Positions 35,617 to 50,300 of a stretch of DNA of 64,000 nucleotides are shown here, piece after piece. Every line of letters starts with the position of its first letter. Position 1 is the first letter of the stretch. This stretch comes from Branchiostoma floridae (lineage: Eukaryota; Chordata; Leptocardii; Amphioxiformes; Branchiostomatidae). The DNA lies in NCBI RefSeq assembly GCF_000003815.2, contig NC_049990.1, positions 5,926,635 through 5,990,634 of the forward strand, in the 5' to 3' direction. A program made the position numbers and the translations under genes. The notes under the pieces are model-generated. The model was not told the origin of the DNA. It did no database searches and was given only the letters and a program-made list of their open reading frames with translations.

Positions 35617-38600
35617 GTGCGTACAGCCGTGTAGCTACAGGTGGGGATCTCTTAAGGGAGGGGGGGGGGGGGGGTAGCTAGGCAGTGTAAAGAGCAACAG
35701 GTCGGCGCCGTTACTTACCGTGTATGACATATGTGCGGCAGGAGACCGAATCTATGTTATGAGATAGTCTGTGAGACGGGATGTGTATCAAGTCTACCCG
35801 CCGGGGAAAACCTTCCGAACCGGCGCCGTCATGCTGCGCTGCGGTAACTACATGAACGCGGTCAGACAGGTGAAAAACAAACGGCCATGTTTGACCTGTA
35901 TTTATCTCTAGAAGATGCACTGTTAAAGATAACATGTTTTGGGATCCGGGGTAATCGATATGGGTCTGACACCTTGAACACAGTAACAGCCTGAATCGTT
36001 ATGTTAGAGCTACCGGCAATGCGAGAAAAACCAAAGGTTTCCCCCCAGCGTAGTCATGTCATGCCCGCACGCATATGAGACGAAGGCAGACGATTTTTTT
36101 TATTTGCGTCTCCCGTTCGTAACGTGGCGGCGGGTTAATTGCTTGGCTGCGTGCTTGGTGATAATGTACTGTCTCTTTGTTCTTTATCGAACTCGCCGGG
36201 GTACGTATGCGAGTATAATGAATGGTCTTATTCTCACATAGCTTGGATACCATACCCCAACCTCAAAAACATCTTTTGTGTCAGTGCACGATAGATACTT
36301 TGAGATCGGGCTGGGGTTTGGTAACCAGGCTAATTTTCACACCGCACGACTCAATTCCACCTACGTAAAGCTAAGAATAAAATCCCTAAATTCTAGGGAC
36401 ACATGTTGTACTATACCACATATGTCACACTTTATTGATCACCTAACATCAGAGAATGTGTGAACATCTTTAATTTCTTAGAAATCGAGACTTGTTTTGT
36501 TTATTTGATAGCGACGCAGAACTTATCGAACGCCAGTCGGGAAGGTATATTTCTCACTGACCCTGATTTAAGAAAAAAATGGCCGGCCATTGCAAGAAAG
36601 TAGGACACACATGGGTCAAAGATCACGAGATGATTCTTACTCTCCACACAGAGATTAGGCTCAGGCTATTTTTAACGTGTTTTTTGGTCGTTTTTATCGG
36701 GCTTTCTATTTTGTCATTTTTCTTAAAGTACGCCAGGTAGGTTTTGACAATACAAGGTACAATACAAAATAGAAACCCCGATAAAAACGACTAAAAAACG
36801 TTTAAAAAACAGATGGAGCCTAACCTCTGATTACCTCGTCTTGGTGGGGACGTGTACAACCACTTTCCCCACGTGAGCCCTGGGGGTACAGAGAAAGCGG
36901 CCAACTTTTGGCCCTTTGCCACTCCCATGGTTGGGAGTAGGGGCGGGTACCGGTACAGAAAATTCAGGTACGAGTACTGTTCATGTCCAGAGGGTTAGGT
37001 CCAGGTACGGACCTGAAACTGGACCTAATCATCTGTGAAAAACTTATAAATAGGCAATGCTCAAAACAATGGTCCATTTCGCTACAGAGGATTCTGTTTG
37101 GTGGAGTATATGCGATACCCGTACTGGCGTTGTAGAATTCTATCGTCATGTAAACAACCTGTAAACTGCCTCTGTTTTAGACCAAGTTTGGCCGTAGAAG
37201 CTTGGTAAAAATGATCAACTCTCCTCTACTTCGCTCTTGTTCTTTTCTTGTAAGCCCCAAAACTCGTGTCGATATAATCTGTTGATTTTCAGAAACAGAA
37301 ACATCATGATTGAAACCAGCTCAATTGCTCACTAAGAGTTAGGACTAATTGACCCAATAGGTGAAGCAGGGTTTACGAAGGCTGCTCGGGAAATTTCCAA
37401 CCCAATTTGCGTGTTTGTATTAAATGCCCAATAACCGCCTCATAGCGTGACACATCACGCAAACCATAGCTACTTTTAGCTAGTATAGGCTGGATCCTCG
37501 GCTACTCCTAGCTCAGCGCCGAACTTGGTTGGAGAGTGGTCGGAGTAAAGTCGTGGGAAGATCCTTATGTTTGTTTGCTACTATAAAGGCTCGGCTACAG
37601 TCGTACTACCGCCATACGATCGCAAACTGCGACTTTCGTCATTGGGCCCGGGGCAGTCGCATATAGTTGGTATAAAATTCAGCTATCTCGGTACGCACAA
37701 TCTGTAAATATCTGCACAATCAAATACAAAATTTTGGGGAACATCATACGTTTAAAAAAAAACAATACAGGATAGTCAATGTGTAGTCCAGGACAATTTA
37801 AAACATAGTGTATCATGATATCGTCAACTCTTGATTCATCGGTTTATCTTTCTATACACAGACATAGCAAAGCCCACGCACTGCCATAACATATCGCTTT
37901 CGCACCCCGGATCTAATATAAGCCATAGGCAGAGCCTAGCCTCCGATTCCACACCTGACGATTCAATTCTGATACCCCTAGATGACTGACAGAGGCGTCT
38001 TTAATCTGTACCCACACATTTCTTGGAAACCTGTCATGGACACCTGATATCTTATCTCTTAAGGTCAAACAATTTCTACAATTAGACATAATCAACAATA
38101 GCTTCTCCCCTCTGTCCATAGTGTGGACATTTATTTTTTTCATCAACATCTTTTTTTTCATCTTTGATCTTTGAATTTATTGTTTACATAACCTTTAGTG
38201 GGTGCTGTATCAAAATAATACGCCCACGAACAGCCTAAGTATCAGCCTGGGTAGTTTACCGGGGGTCCAATCCTACTGGTAGCCCCGGTAAACTAACCAG
38301 GCTGATACTTAGGCTAGTCAATTAAGTAATACGTGTACAGTCACAGCTTAAGAAAAACAAAAATTCTCACGGTGTATGTGTTTCTTAATTCTTGTATTCA
38401 ATGGAAAGAACAAGTAAAGCGTTGCAGTACTAGCAGTCCTGCATGATTGTTTTCATGCAGAAGTGGTCTCAAGTACAGTTTTGGCTTTATTTTCTTATCG
38501 GTCACATCTTTCTAGACATGAGGCAGAAAGAGGAGACATAAAAAAGAAAAGTTTGACTTGAACTGGAGATGACCTGTGATATTCCCGAGACAAAAGTATT

Positions 38601-41600
38601 CAGACTTGAAGTCTTAGAGCGAGGCCGCTCTGAAAGATAACGGCGCACAATTTCCGGCAGAGAGCCAGACATGAGAGAAAATCTGGGGGCTACGAGGCAG
38701 GGCCTTATCTCTGAAAACATTGCGAGAAAACACCTGGCGATAACAGCGTCTACCCGAGACATAGTATCACATCCCATCACATCATTTTGGTCCTTTCTAC
38801 TGTATGAAGACTGTTCGGGCGACCATTGAACGCCACGAATTGGAGCTGTATGGCCCATAAATTGGACATGATACATCACCTGGTGTCCATCCGAAGTCAC
38901 CGCGAGAGTTTTAAACAATGTTTGCAACATCGAGCAGTAGAATATCTATCACAACTGATCAAAGAAAAAAAAGAGTGAAAATTCGAATTTATTCAGATAT
39001 TTTGAAAACATTTTGAAAGAGACTATACAAAGATCTCTTTATTTGGAACAGTTTTCAAACATCTATGTGTTTATTTCATTAAAAAATATCTGCAACATTT
39101 TCCACCTATTACATTCATTGTTCATCAGTTATTACCCACACAAATGCAGCATTCAAAAAACATTTCAAAACTTGAAAATTACATGTTGTCAGTTTTACCC
39201 CCTTTCAACTGGGATGGCGTTCTCGCCGCGCTCTCTCTGCGACCCAAAATTTGACAGATCGCTCGACGAATTTATAGAAAAAAGCCAAATCTTTTTACGC
39301 TTTGTGTGTTTTGTAGTCTTTTCAGCCACACTTTCTTATAATTTATGATATACCCAGTATTAGATCGAAGGTTACACATCCGTTTTATGTCGCAGTAAGA
39401 GCGTAGTGGAATGATGGGGGAGGGGGGCGGGTCTTGTACAGTGCCTTCGTGGCAAGGGCTCCATTCCCCCAGACGGCGATCAGGCTGGGCTAACGCTGCG
39501 ACCTTAAGCTTGACCTTGAATTTGTCTAACTCTTTACTTCATGATTAGAATATCAAGCAGAATTTACAACTATTACTCAAAAGGCAAAAAAACACAAAGC
39601 GTGAAAAGATTTTTTTTACCGGTTCAAAAAAGGGTATGTTTTCGTTTCCGTTTGCGTGTACGTGTGGGTGTATGTATGTTTGTGGATGGTCGACAGCACG
39701 CCTCTAGAATGCCTGAATAGATTGTATTTATGTTTTGGTATGTTTTATCTTTGAAATTCGCTGAGCGATATGTCAAATGTCAGGGACCGGTCGCAACGAG
39801 GTCGCACCAAAGTCGCAACTCTAGTGGAATGAAGTGTAGAGGGAATGAGTAATAGACTGTGGTGCAAAACGACGTCCCGAGGTAATACATTACATCCAGC
39901 TGTGCCCTCGGCCGCCCATTCTACTACCCTAATGTCTAGAAACGATGTCTAACGTCTGCTGCATCAGCTTGGGGAGATCGTTACAAGTGATCGTCTGCTC
40001 CATCCGTTAAAGCCCGGAACATCTACCATTATCGCCGCGATGCCACGTGCACTTTCCTCAACACAGACTTCTTAAGTCTGCTAAAGGCCAACCTGATATT
40101 TTCCGCTCTCCCTGAAGGGACCAGACCAATCAGTACCGGTTTACATATTCAAACACACGCGCTCACGAGCACTTGTAGCGATGCAGATGTTTTTCGAAGT
40201 ATTTGCTGCGTGACCTTACGTTGCTGAACGCTTTACATGTTTGTCTTTGATCCGGTACAGACTCATTTTGTCAAGAATGTACAATAACAATTTGTTTGTG
40301 TTAAAACGTGTTTACACCTGAAGTGAACTTTAAGATGTGCTCATGTGATAAATTCATTTATATACATATTATTTTATATACTTTTGCAAATTTTCTAAGA
40401 GGCCACAATTTTATGAATACAAAATCAACCAAATTTGTTAAGTTTCATCCCAACTTATTAAAGAAAGCAACCATTTGTGATCCCCCCCCCCCACCTCGGC
40501 CTCCCCATGTTTGAGAATGATGAGATATTATTTTGAACTTAACTATTTATTCCCAAGGGAGTGAAAAGACCTAAGTCGATTCGTTTTTGCCCAGAACTAT
40601 CGTAGAGTGGAATTTGTTATCACCAAGCACAGTAAGAGCAACTTCTCTGGATAGTTTTAAAGAACGTTTGCAGGTACATGTGCAGACGTTAGGTGTGACA
40701 GGTCGTTCAGTGTAGTATAACCAGCTGCTGCCGCGCCGCGTGCCTGCGAAGCTGGTGTGTTACGCCGAAGGGTGATCATACCGGCTATATAGATACAGAT
40801 ACAGCAGCTCAAAAAAGAACAGAAAGCAGGACGTATACACACTCCAAAGACCTACCCACATGCTAAATAAGAAGACAATATGTCCAGATATTCTCTAGTC
40901 ATCGTGTTCAAATATAGACAGACAACAGAGACAGAGAAAGTTAGAGAGAGACACCCAATTAAAATCCTCCTTCGCGAAGGTAATCAAGTTGCTAATAAGG
41001 CTATAAATTGACGTACAAGTATCCAGAAACACGTTACAAAAGTACTTTTATGATCATCGTAACATTTCCAACATCGATCGCTCCAGTTGAAGATTTCCTA
41101 CGATTGCTCGTGATAAAATATCATAATGATGCAACCAGCTCCAACTTATCCGGAGGTTAATCAGAGGGTTATCAGAATTTTGCTGTTGTATAATGTAACT
41201 GCCTATTAGTGTGAGGCAGTAACCACATACTAAATATGAAGACACATACTAAATATGAAGACACATACTAAATATGAAGACACATACTAAATATGAAGAC
41301 ACATACTAAATATGAAGACACATACTAAATATGAAGACACATACTAAATATGAAGACACATACTAAATATGAAGACACATACTAAATATGAAGACACATA
41401 CTAAATATGAAGACAATACATCCAGACATTCTCGAGTTATCGCGTTGTCGCATGTAGACAGAAGAGAGGGACGCAACCGAAAACAATTATATTAGGCTAT
41501 AAATTGACGTACAAGTATCCAGAAACGTGTTACAAAAGTACTATTAAGATATCGACCTAACATTTTTAATATCGCCCCAGTTGAAGATTTCCAACGATTG

Positions 41601-44600
41601 CTCGTGATAAAATATCATAATGATGCAACCAGCTCTAATTTATCCGAAGGGCAAATAGGGGTGAGGTTGTATCAGAAGTTTGCTGTTGTTTAATTTAACT
41701 GCCTCCTAGTCTAGTCTGATACGTTAGGTAGTCTCCAAGCAGACCCTACGGGGCCTAAAGATAGTATCAAATCTGGCAAAGGAGTACAGCCGGCCAAAGG
41801 GAGATAGCCGGCCAAAGAGAGTCAAACGGGCACCTGGTGTCGGTTATACTCCTTTGCCAGCTTTGATACTATCTTTAGGCACCGTAGGGTCTGCTTGGAG
41901 ACTAACGTTAGGGCGGAAGGATTCAGAAAAACATGATATGCAGAACCAGAACACCTGTTTTTGTAGTTCAATCCCCCTTTAGATAAAGGACTTAGAAATC
42001 AAATTTGTTGATGAATCACCCTACAAAATTCCGCAATCCGCGGTACTTAGACAATGAAATGTACAGGGTAATTAAAAAAATTGTGCTGAAAAATGGGCTT
42101 CCCAAATAAGAATTTTCCCCTGTATCTAGTATGTGCGTCGTTCTTGGAAAAACGAAGTACGAGGTCGATTTGGAGCCTCGCAGCAGCTTTCCTTGGTACT
42201 GCAGCGGAACGTTCTGTTTTTACACCTTCTGTTCCTTTTTCTGGACATGCTATGGTATTGTTTAATTACTTAACAGCATAGGGAAGCCCGAGCGCAACGT
42301 CCATTGAACTACCTTCCAAAGACAACATGATCTGCTGTATACATACAATTCCGTACGCGTTTGGTATTTTGTTTCAGCCAATGTTTGCTTATACGTTATA
42401 ACCACTGCACTCGTGACGCCCCATACTCGCCAATTTTGATATTGTCTTGCTGGTCTAGACATGAGCGGCTATAACAATGCGTAAACAGAAACATCGGCTA
42501 TTTTCGGCCGATTAGAGAATTTTAGAAATTATCGATCGTGAATTTGTCACCTGATGCGTTAGTGACATCTGATATGTTGCACTTAAACCGGCCTAATCAG
42601 GTGGAATTACGATCTAGCACCTGGGGCTGTACTGTCGTCAAGTTACCTGCCCGTATGTGTGACAGGGCCCCGCGATATACGTNNNNNNNNNNNNNNNNNN
42701 NNNNNNNNNNNNNNNNNNNNNNNNNNNNNNNNNNNNNNNNNNNNNNNNNNNNNNNNNNNNNNNNNNNNNNNNNNNNNNNNNNCATCTGGGTTTCAAACAT
42801 CTTCTAATCCTTAGTAGGTGTGGTCATATTCAGGATGATGCTACTTATTCTGAGGACCTACGTCGCGAGATGTAAGGAAAGTGCCCAAATAAAGAGATCG
42901 ATTTACAAGAGCGTGAACCGTTTTAGAATTTGTTTGCGCCTAATATTTGACTGTACCAGGACCACCATAAGCCCTCTTTACAAATCAAGAATTTAGCTCG
43001 GCCGAGTTGTCAGCGAGTTCTAAATTACAAGGAGGTAGGACCCTGATACCGACGAAGAAACTCTGTCATTTGTTCGTAGGCATCAGAGTCATGCCTCCTC
43101 GTAATTTAAAGCTCGCTGACAACTCGGCCGAGCTAAATTCTTGATTTGTAAAGGGGGCTTTAGGAGGGCCTGGTGGAGGCTAGTAGTAACCACTGCCACA
43201 ATCTATTCGCTTGTCCACGGTTAGCAAGCGAAAAGATTGAATCAGTGGTTACTGCGAAGAATGGCACCTGGTAATGGTGAAAATGCAGGTTTAGCAAGAG
43301 TTTGTCAAAATGCGTATGTAACATGGATTCATCATCAGTACAGCTCATACAAGGTCGTCTATTTTCTAAACCGCCATCAGGGAGTCGATCGTATTTGTTT
43401 TGCCTGAAAATCTACTCTGTCATGTTACTAATTGGACAGGGTTTGGTTACCTGCGAACGTCAGCCAATCCCTCAAAATCGCGCAGTGAAACAGAATCCAG
43501 AAACAGCCATGACTCTAATTGCCAGAGTTATCAACCTTGGATTGATGTGTTCAAAAATTCGTATTTTCCCAGAACTATCGTAGAGTGGAATTTGTTACCA
43601 CCAAGCACAGTAGGGGCATCTTCTCTGGATAATTGCAATGAACGCTTGTAGATAGATGTGCAAAAGTTAGGTGTGACAGATCGTTGAGTGTAATATAACC
43701 AGCTGCTGCCGCGCCGCGTACCTGCGAAGCTGGTGTACATACGCTGAAGGGCGGTTATACCGTACCGGCTATATAAATTTAGAAAAACAAAACGCTGGGG
43801 TCAACGTTAATGTCTTTATTTCATAGAACGAGCTTGTCTAGGACTTTGAGCTTAACGACTCGGTTATAAAGTAGCCCCATGTGAGTGTCTGGTGAAGTAG
43901 AATTTTAAAGATTGAAATACGGTTTATTACTTTTATGAAGCCTTGTTAAAGTGTATCTAATGTTCTTTCCTAAGGGCAGCCCTAATTGTTATGTCTGCGC
44001 TATATTGCGGCCAGAAATGTCCCCTGAGCCATGCACAGACATGTCTGGTGAGCTAGTGTCCTCATAAAGCATAGATTCTACTTTATAAATCATACCCTTG
44101 TTGTTATTCTTCAGCAGGTCTGAATGCCATAAAATCTGTGATTTTCGGAGAGTGCAGTTTTTTTTAGATTGATATATACCATATAATAGTTTAGTATTTA
44201 TTTAGTTTGAACTATGATTTGACTCCCCAAAATAAGTTGTATACCCCAGTCACGTTGTTGCAGTTGTCATGATGGTAGATTTGTAAGACTTGTAACTTTC
44301 GTCTTTTGAGTTCTTTTGCCTCCAGTGGTCTTCAAGTCCTTCCCATCAGTGTTAAAGATAGTCTGATAGATAGCGACCAGGGACAACATATAGTTACAAA
44401 TGCGGTGGATTCAAACCAAAATCCCTGCGTCGGCTTAAAAAACTTATATTGCAATTTCTGACGTTCAAACAAGGTGATTACTTAAATTATCTACCACTTC
44501 TTCAAGCTTAAGACATTCTCGAGGCGACGACGCTCCTTAATGGGAATGTTGTAAGATAAAGCATGGTGTTCTCTTATCTTTAAGATTGATATTGCAGTGG

Positions 44601-45027
44601 CATTAGCGTGCGGTACTCTGGGGATGGTAAGACAACTTTTGATGGTTACGGTGGGGAGGGGTGCCATACTTAAGGCTTCGACTTTATCAGGCTAATTGCG
44701 AGTTCCTACGTAAAACTGACAATCTCAGAAAACAGATAGTGATTTGATTTGACAGGACGGCTGTTTTGTAGCGGTAACGGCATTGAGCTAAAAGGTGTTC
44801 CAATTTTCAGCTTGTTAGAATAGGATGAGATATGCGCCTCACGGGAGTAAAAGGAGTGAGTATGACGGAAAGAAGAACCAGGGAGTTGCGCACGGGGCGT
44901 CTTTGATGAATGCGTTGCTTAAACTTTTAAAGCGTTTTTATAGAACGCTGGAGGACAGAGGGAGTCGGTGTTCTTTGAGGCCATGTAGAATCAAATCTTT
45001 TTATTTCACTTTTATTACCTCCATTAA

Positions 45028-45061
<34 letters not shown>

Positions 45062-46532
45062 TCGTGTTTGTGTGTGTGTTTCCGGATTTTTGTGGTCAGC
45101 ATGAATCTAGTTTGTTTAGTGGAAGGAATGACATAACTGTTGACCATCGCCTTTTCAAGATGTCAACCCGGAGACCAAACTGTAAAGTTTGATCCACTCA
45201 CACCGGGAAGGACCCCTACTCTTTTCGATATGTGCAGTGGGTTCTTTAACGAGATGTGGCTCTCCTCAACCACGGGAACTCCATTTAGCGTCCTATCTGA
45301 GGAACGGCCCCAACCTAAGCTAGGTGCCCAATTACACCTGAGTGAAGTGAGGAAAGTCGTGTGAAGTGCATTTCCCAAGGACACAACATTGGGGCAAATC
45401 AGCGGTTTTGAACCCAGTGCCATTGGGATTTGTGCCAAACGCCTTACCGATTCCAACTCTGACCAACATATCTGACCTTACCGAGGCTAACATGTATAAT
45501 GAAACAGACACGCTACCTCATAGTTGAACATAGTGGGAGGGTGGGTCGTTCGTTATCGTTTGAATTTTACTGGCCGTTCCTTTTTATCTCCATGAAAAGG
45601 GAGATATTGTTTCGGGTGTGTTTGTGTGTCTGCCCGCGCGTGTCCGGATATTTTAGTCAGCATAACTCAAGAACCTCTACCATGATATTTGGTATGTGGG
45701 TAGGTTGTCAGAAAAACAGATCGGTTTGGGGCAACTGGTATGTGACTGCAGCAGAACTTCCATTTTTGTATCTTTTGACGTATATATGCTATGGTCTTAT
45801 TTTTTTAGTGGCAGATAACTTGTTTGTTTCGTTTTCTCAAATCCTATCAGACCATTAGGCTATAAATCTGCTTCATTACTAACTACAGTTGGCAACATGT
45901 CAGTGGAGCCGATATTTCTTGCTTTGGAGGCTAATAAGAGGCAGGAGCGCTTTAAACTAATAAAGTCGATACATCTCCTCTTGCCGTGCCCACTACAGTC
46001 TGTAATTGGTATTGACAGACCACTAGACTAGTCTTGGTTCGCGTGACCTAATTAAGGGCTGGGCTTTTGAAAACATTTTATTACGTCCTCAGACATACGC
46101 GTTCTAGATTCGTTTTCACCGTCAAATTCCGTGAAAGTAGTATTTACGATAGCTACTTATTTTAATCAAGTACAGAAGGGGCCTGTATATTAGTATCATT
46201 ACACATGATACGCGGCTCATACAATTATGCGGCTCATACAATTATGCGGCTCATACAATTAAATTAATGTAAATTAAGCCCATAAGGTACTTGCAGCTCA
46301 AAACTCATGACTGTTCAGACAGTTAGAATGTAGAGAACATGACATGTAATAAATCTTGACGTTTCACGGCACTATACAAAGTCGCTAGGAGGCCCAAAAT
46401 ACAGCCATTCCTAAATTCTAGGTCTCTTCACGACCTACCCAGCTACCAAATACGTGTAGGGTTTCTTGAGTTATCGTGTTGACAATCACATAGATAGACA
46501 CACAGGCACACACAGGCGCGCGCACACACAGG

Positions 46533-46592
<60 letters not shown>

Positions 46593-47130
46593 AATGCTAC
46601 CGAAAACAGCCTTCTCGGCAAAGGAACGGATGATTGCATCAGAAATAGTTAGAACTTCGCTCCAAGGTGGGTCTATCAACATGGCCCTGGAATTCTCCAC
46701 TAGTAGGGCCTGTAATCTCCCCACATTGACAGCTTTGCGGTCTAGCATTGTTTTTATCAGAGTACTTCAAGTCAGGGGGAAATGTAAATATCCCCTGCCG
46801 TAGTTACCTTAAATGACCTAAGCTTGGGTAAGCGTGACCGTTGCTCACAGTTTCGCGTAGTTAGGGCCCCTCCGTTGTACAACTAGTAGGGGTTTGGTGG
46901 AATATGCTTTTCTAAAGTAAAGTGAAGCACAAAAGAAAGACATATGAGATAAACAGACACATGTCCCCACAGTCACACACACGCAACACACACAAGTACA
47001 CACGCATACTCACACACACACACAAACACATACACACACACAAACACACACACACGCACGCACACAAACACACACACGCACACACACACACACAAACACA
47101 TACACACACATACACACACAAACACACACG

Positions 47131-47163
<33 letters not shown>

Positions 47164-47270
47164 GCACGCACACACACAAACACTTACACACACATGCACA
47201 CACACACAAACACACACACACGCACATACACACACACACATATGCACACATGCACACACACACACACACG

Positions 47271-47309
<39 letters not shown>

Positions 47310-50300
47310 GCACACACATGCACACACACACGCTCACTCACACACACACACATGCACACACACAGACACACATACACACACATGAAGCATGGACCTCTTC
47401 ACTGTGTTGATCACAGTGTCCCACTTTCGCGGACTCTCACGCCTCATCAAGCAAACCCTGATGAGAGCAAACAAAATCTTTCCAATGCTCAGCAACACAC
47501 AAAGGTCACATCATTCCACGCCCCACTGCTTACCACGTTAACGCGGTGGTTTTGTTAGGCTGTGCAATCATTCCACTGACCAGGCTCAGGCCAAGGGTAA
47601 ACTTGTTAGGTAATCTCTCTTAAGGGCCACCAGCATCTCACAGGAGCTGGATGCGTTGGTGTGGCTGTGGCGAAGCGATTTGACACAGCGCTCAACGAAT
47701 TTCATAGACAATGTCAAATCTTTTTGCACAATTTTAAGATTCTTTATTTCATTTTAAATAACGTTATCGTGTTTTCCACCTTTGCCTAAATCTCGTATTT
47801 TCCTAAGGTTTTTAGTTTCTTGGCGTAATGTAGATCTCTATTGGAGCAGCTTACCAATCTTTTCCACCGTATCAGAACCTTAAGACTGTCATCAGTAGGT
47901 AGATACCCCATGCTATGTTTGACGTCTTCAGGCAATTATAAGTATCACCCGTGTCTTCCTCGACGTTGGGACTCGATAAAGAAATATTCATTAAACGAAG
48001 ATCTTGAGGCAGACTCTCTGTCGCCAACAGAGCAACTTTCAGTCATCCCACCTTACCCGTGTGCCTTTTAACATTAGACATTTAGCACATGCCTTAATTG
48101 TGTTCTTCTGTTTGACGCCATTTCTTAAAGTAATTTGCATCAGAAGATTGTTTCAAACCCTCCTGAATCTTTTAAGCTTTTCATGAGGCATTTCATAAGG
48201 CATCGTTGACCTTTGTAACCACCTCCTACCAAGAAAAAAGTCGCATTTCCTGTTATTGCATACATATATAGAGGGAAGAGATGCAAAGAGATATTTTAAA
48301 GCCATTCATCTTTCTTTATATAATAGACATTTCAGAGATGCCCCATTTCAATGCGAATTCTATAATGGTGTTGTGTGTGCAAATTATATAGCATAGGCCA
48401 AGACATTAAAAATTGAGAATCACCTTTGACAGCTTCTTAAACTGAAGTGGGACACAGTCTGCAGACACCAGTTATTCGTCTACCTTCATCATTCACTGCC
48501 TCTGCAGTCTTCGCTACATACATGGCCTAATCTAAACTTCTAAGACTCATCTTTGACAGCTTCTTTACTTGAAGTGAGACGCAGTCTGCCATCTTTGACA
48601 GCTTCTTTACTTGAATTGGGACACAGTCTGCAAGAAAAGTTGCAACCATGTATTCGTCTGCCAGTTTGGCCGCATACATGGTCTAATCTAAACTTCTAAG
48701 AGTCATATTAGCATGAAAGTTTATCTGTGTTGGTAGAATACATCATAGAAATTGCTAAACGTTCTAAGAGTCATCTTTGACAGCTTCTTTACTTGAAGTG
48801 GGACACAGTCTGCAAGAAAACTTGCAATCATGTATTCGTCTACCCCGGTTTCGCCACATGCATGGCCTAGTCTAGACTTCTAAGCCGTTTTAACAACAAG
48901 TGACGTCTATTATTTCCTTGCAGCGGCGGAGCCGGAGTCGACGATCCCTGAAGCCAGTGGGATCCACCCTCCCACGGACGTGACTTGGACGTCAACAGAC
49001 CTGAACCACTCACTAACATGGCGGCCCGCAGAGGATGCCGGGACGGCCACAACGTACACCGTGGAGTGCAGACTGCAAGGGTTAGACCAAGATGTGTTTG
49101 TGGAGAAAAGGGGGGCTGTGTGAAAGGGAAATATGAAGGCAAATGAATCGGCAGTTGTTGTGTTTTGTCAAAGGAAATCACAGGACATTGATCCGTGTAG
49201 TCCCATAGTTCAAGCGCCGCAAGGGATTATGGGTTGGGTCAGAGGTTAAGGCGCACCTGATTAATACCAATGAGGTTTCATCAACCTTGATAAAACCTCC
49301 TTGTTTATACATAATTCCACGTAGAAATGTTGAAAACAAGTCTAGACATAGAATTGTTTACAAGTGAGGGAACTTGAACCTTACATCACGATGCAGCGGC
49401 TTGCAGCCCATGCGCATCCAAAACCGTGCGATGGCTTATGCCCGTGACCTTGCAATTGGAAAAGACAATGGCATTGACACACAACGCTCCCGCTGTAATC
49501 TTGCAACTTGGGTCTCACAATGTTAGAGATAGAAAAGGAACATATTCGATGTAAACGAAATTCTTAGACTGTAAGTAGACAAATTATTTATTCATAACCC
49601 TGATTCATAACGTTACATAACGTGGAAAATTTATCAGGCGACTTCTCCCGACAACCACATGAGACATCCATCATCTCTATTGACGTATGAAATACCACGA
49701 ATCCTACGACATTCGATTAGTCTGTGATCTGTTGCACTCTAATGACATTTGCTGTCACATACGCTTCCTACTGATTGTTCAGGCTTTTCACAACCAAGGC
49801 CACATGCAGTATCTCAAAAGGGGGAATGTTCGCCATGTTTTTTATGTTCACGGTTTTCGCGGGGATATCTTTCCGTGCCGGGAAGGAAAAACAAAAACGT
49901 TTTGTAATTTGCTAAATTACCTGAAATTTCAAACATGGACTTGAAACAGCTGCAAACGCACCATTTTCTGTATATCAGAGAATAAAATTACCGCGAACAT
50001 TTATCTTTTTACAGTAGCCATCACACAATTCCCACTATCAATATGTACATACTTGTTGTATTCCTCTCTGATCTAGGGGGTTGGGTGCCTGGCAAACCGT
50101 CCTTGGCTGCGAGAACATCACTGCGCATTCCTGCTTGATGAATGACGCAACGGACTTCATAGGAGGATGGACGGCCCGTGTCAGTGCGCATGACCAAGAA
50201 CAGTCCTCGGGTTGGGCGGTCAGTCCCGACTTCAGACCGGCGAAAGACAGTAAGTATTAACTTGAAAGTTCATCTGTGTTGGTAGAAGTCATTATTGAAA

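Larger units (their letters stand above)
35617..48923 (+). other. Receptor intron 1 (13.3 kb)
   Basis: The long first intron between the signal peptide exon and D1. It opens with a poly-G run (35658-35674) and holds foldbacks, LINE fragments, an N gap, tRNA-SINE DNA and dinucleotide repeats listed separately. No extra exon with FNIII features was found in it. Stretches 37000-38200, 38320-39200, 39750-40300, 43800-44900 and 47560-48410 show nothing I can assign. Confidence 0.7.

Noticed and set aside
38502-38930. 142-codon minus-strand frame
   Set aside because: No domain, signal or repeat structure recognised; it lies in receptor intron 1 and its length is compatible with chance.
41224-41413. 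Regular direct repeats suggestive of CRISPR
   Set aside because: The 19-bp units are contiguous with no spacers, in a eukaryotic intron; it is a minisatellite.
42538-42807. Open frames spanning the N gap (also those at 58826-59203)
   Set aside because: N runs carry no stops, so these frames are artefacts.
46912-47410. Long open frames of Thr/His and Cys/Val on both strands
   Set aside because: They are pure translation of an imperfect (CA)n tract.
47841-48071. 76-codon plus-strand frame with a CLTSSGNYKYHPCLPRRWDS stretch
   Set aside because: It may be a decayed LINE fragment, but no diagnostic motif was clear enough to call.
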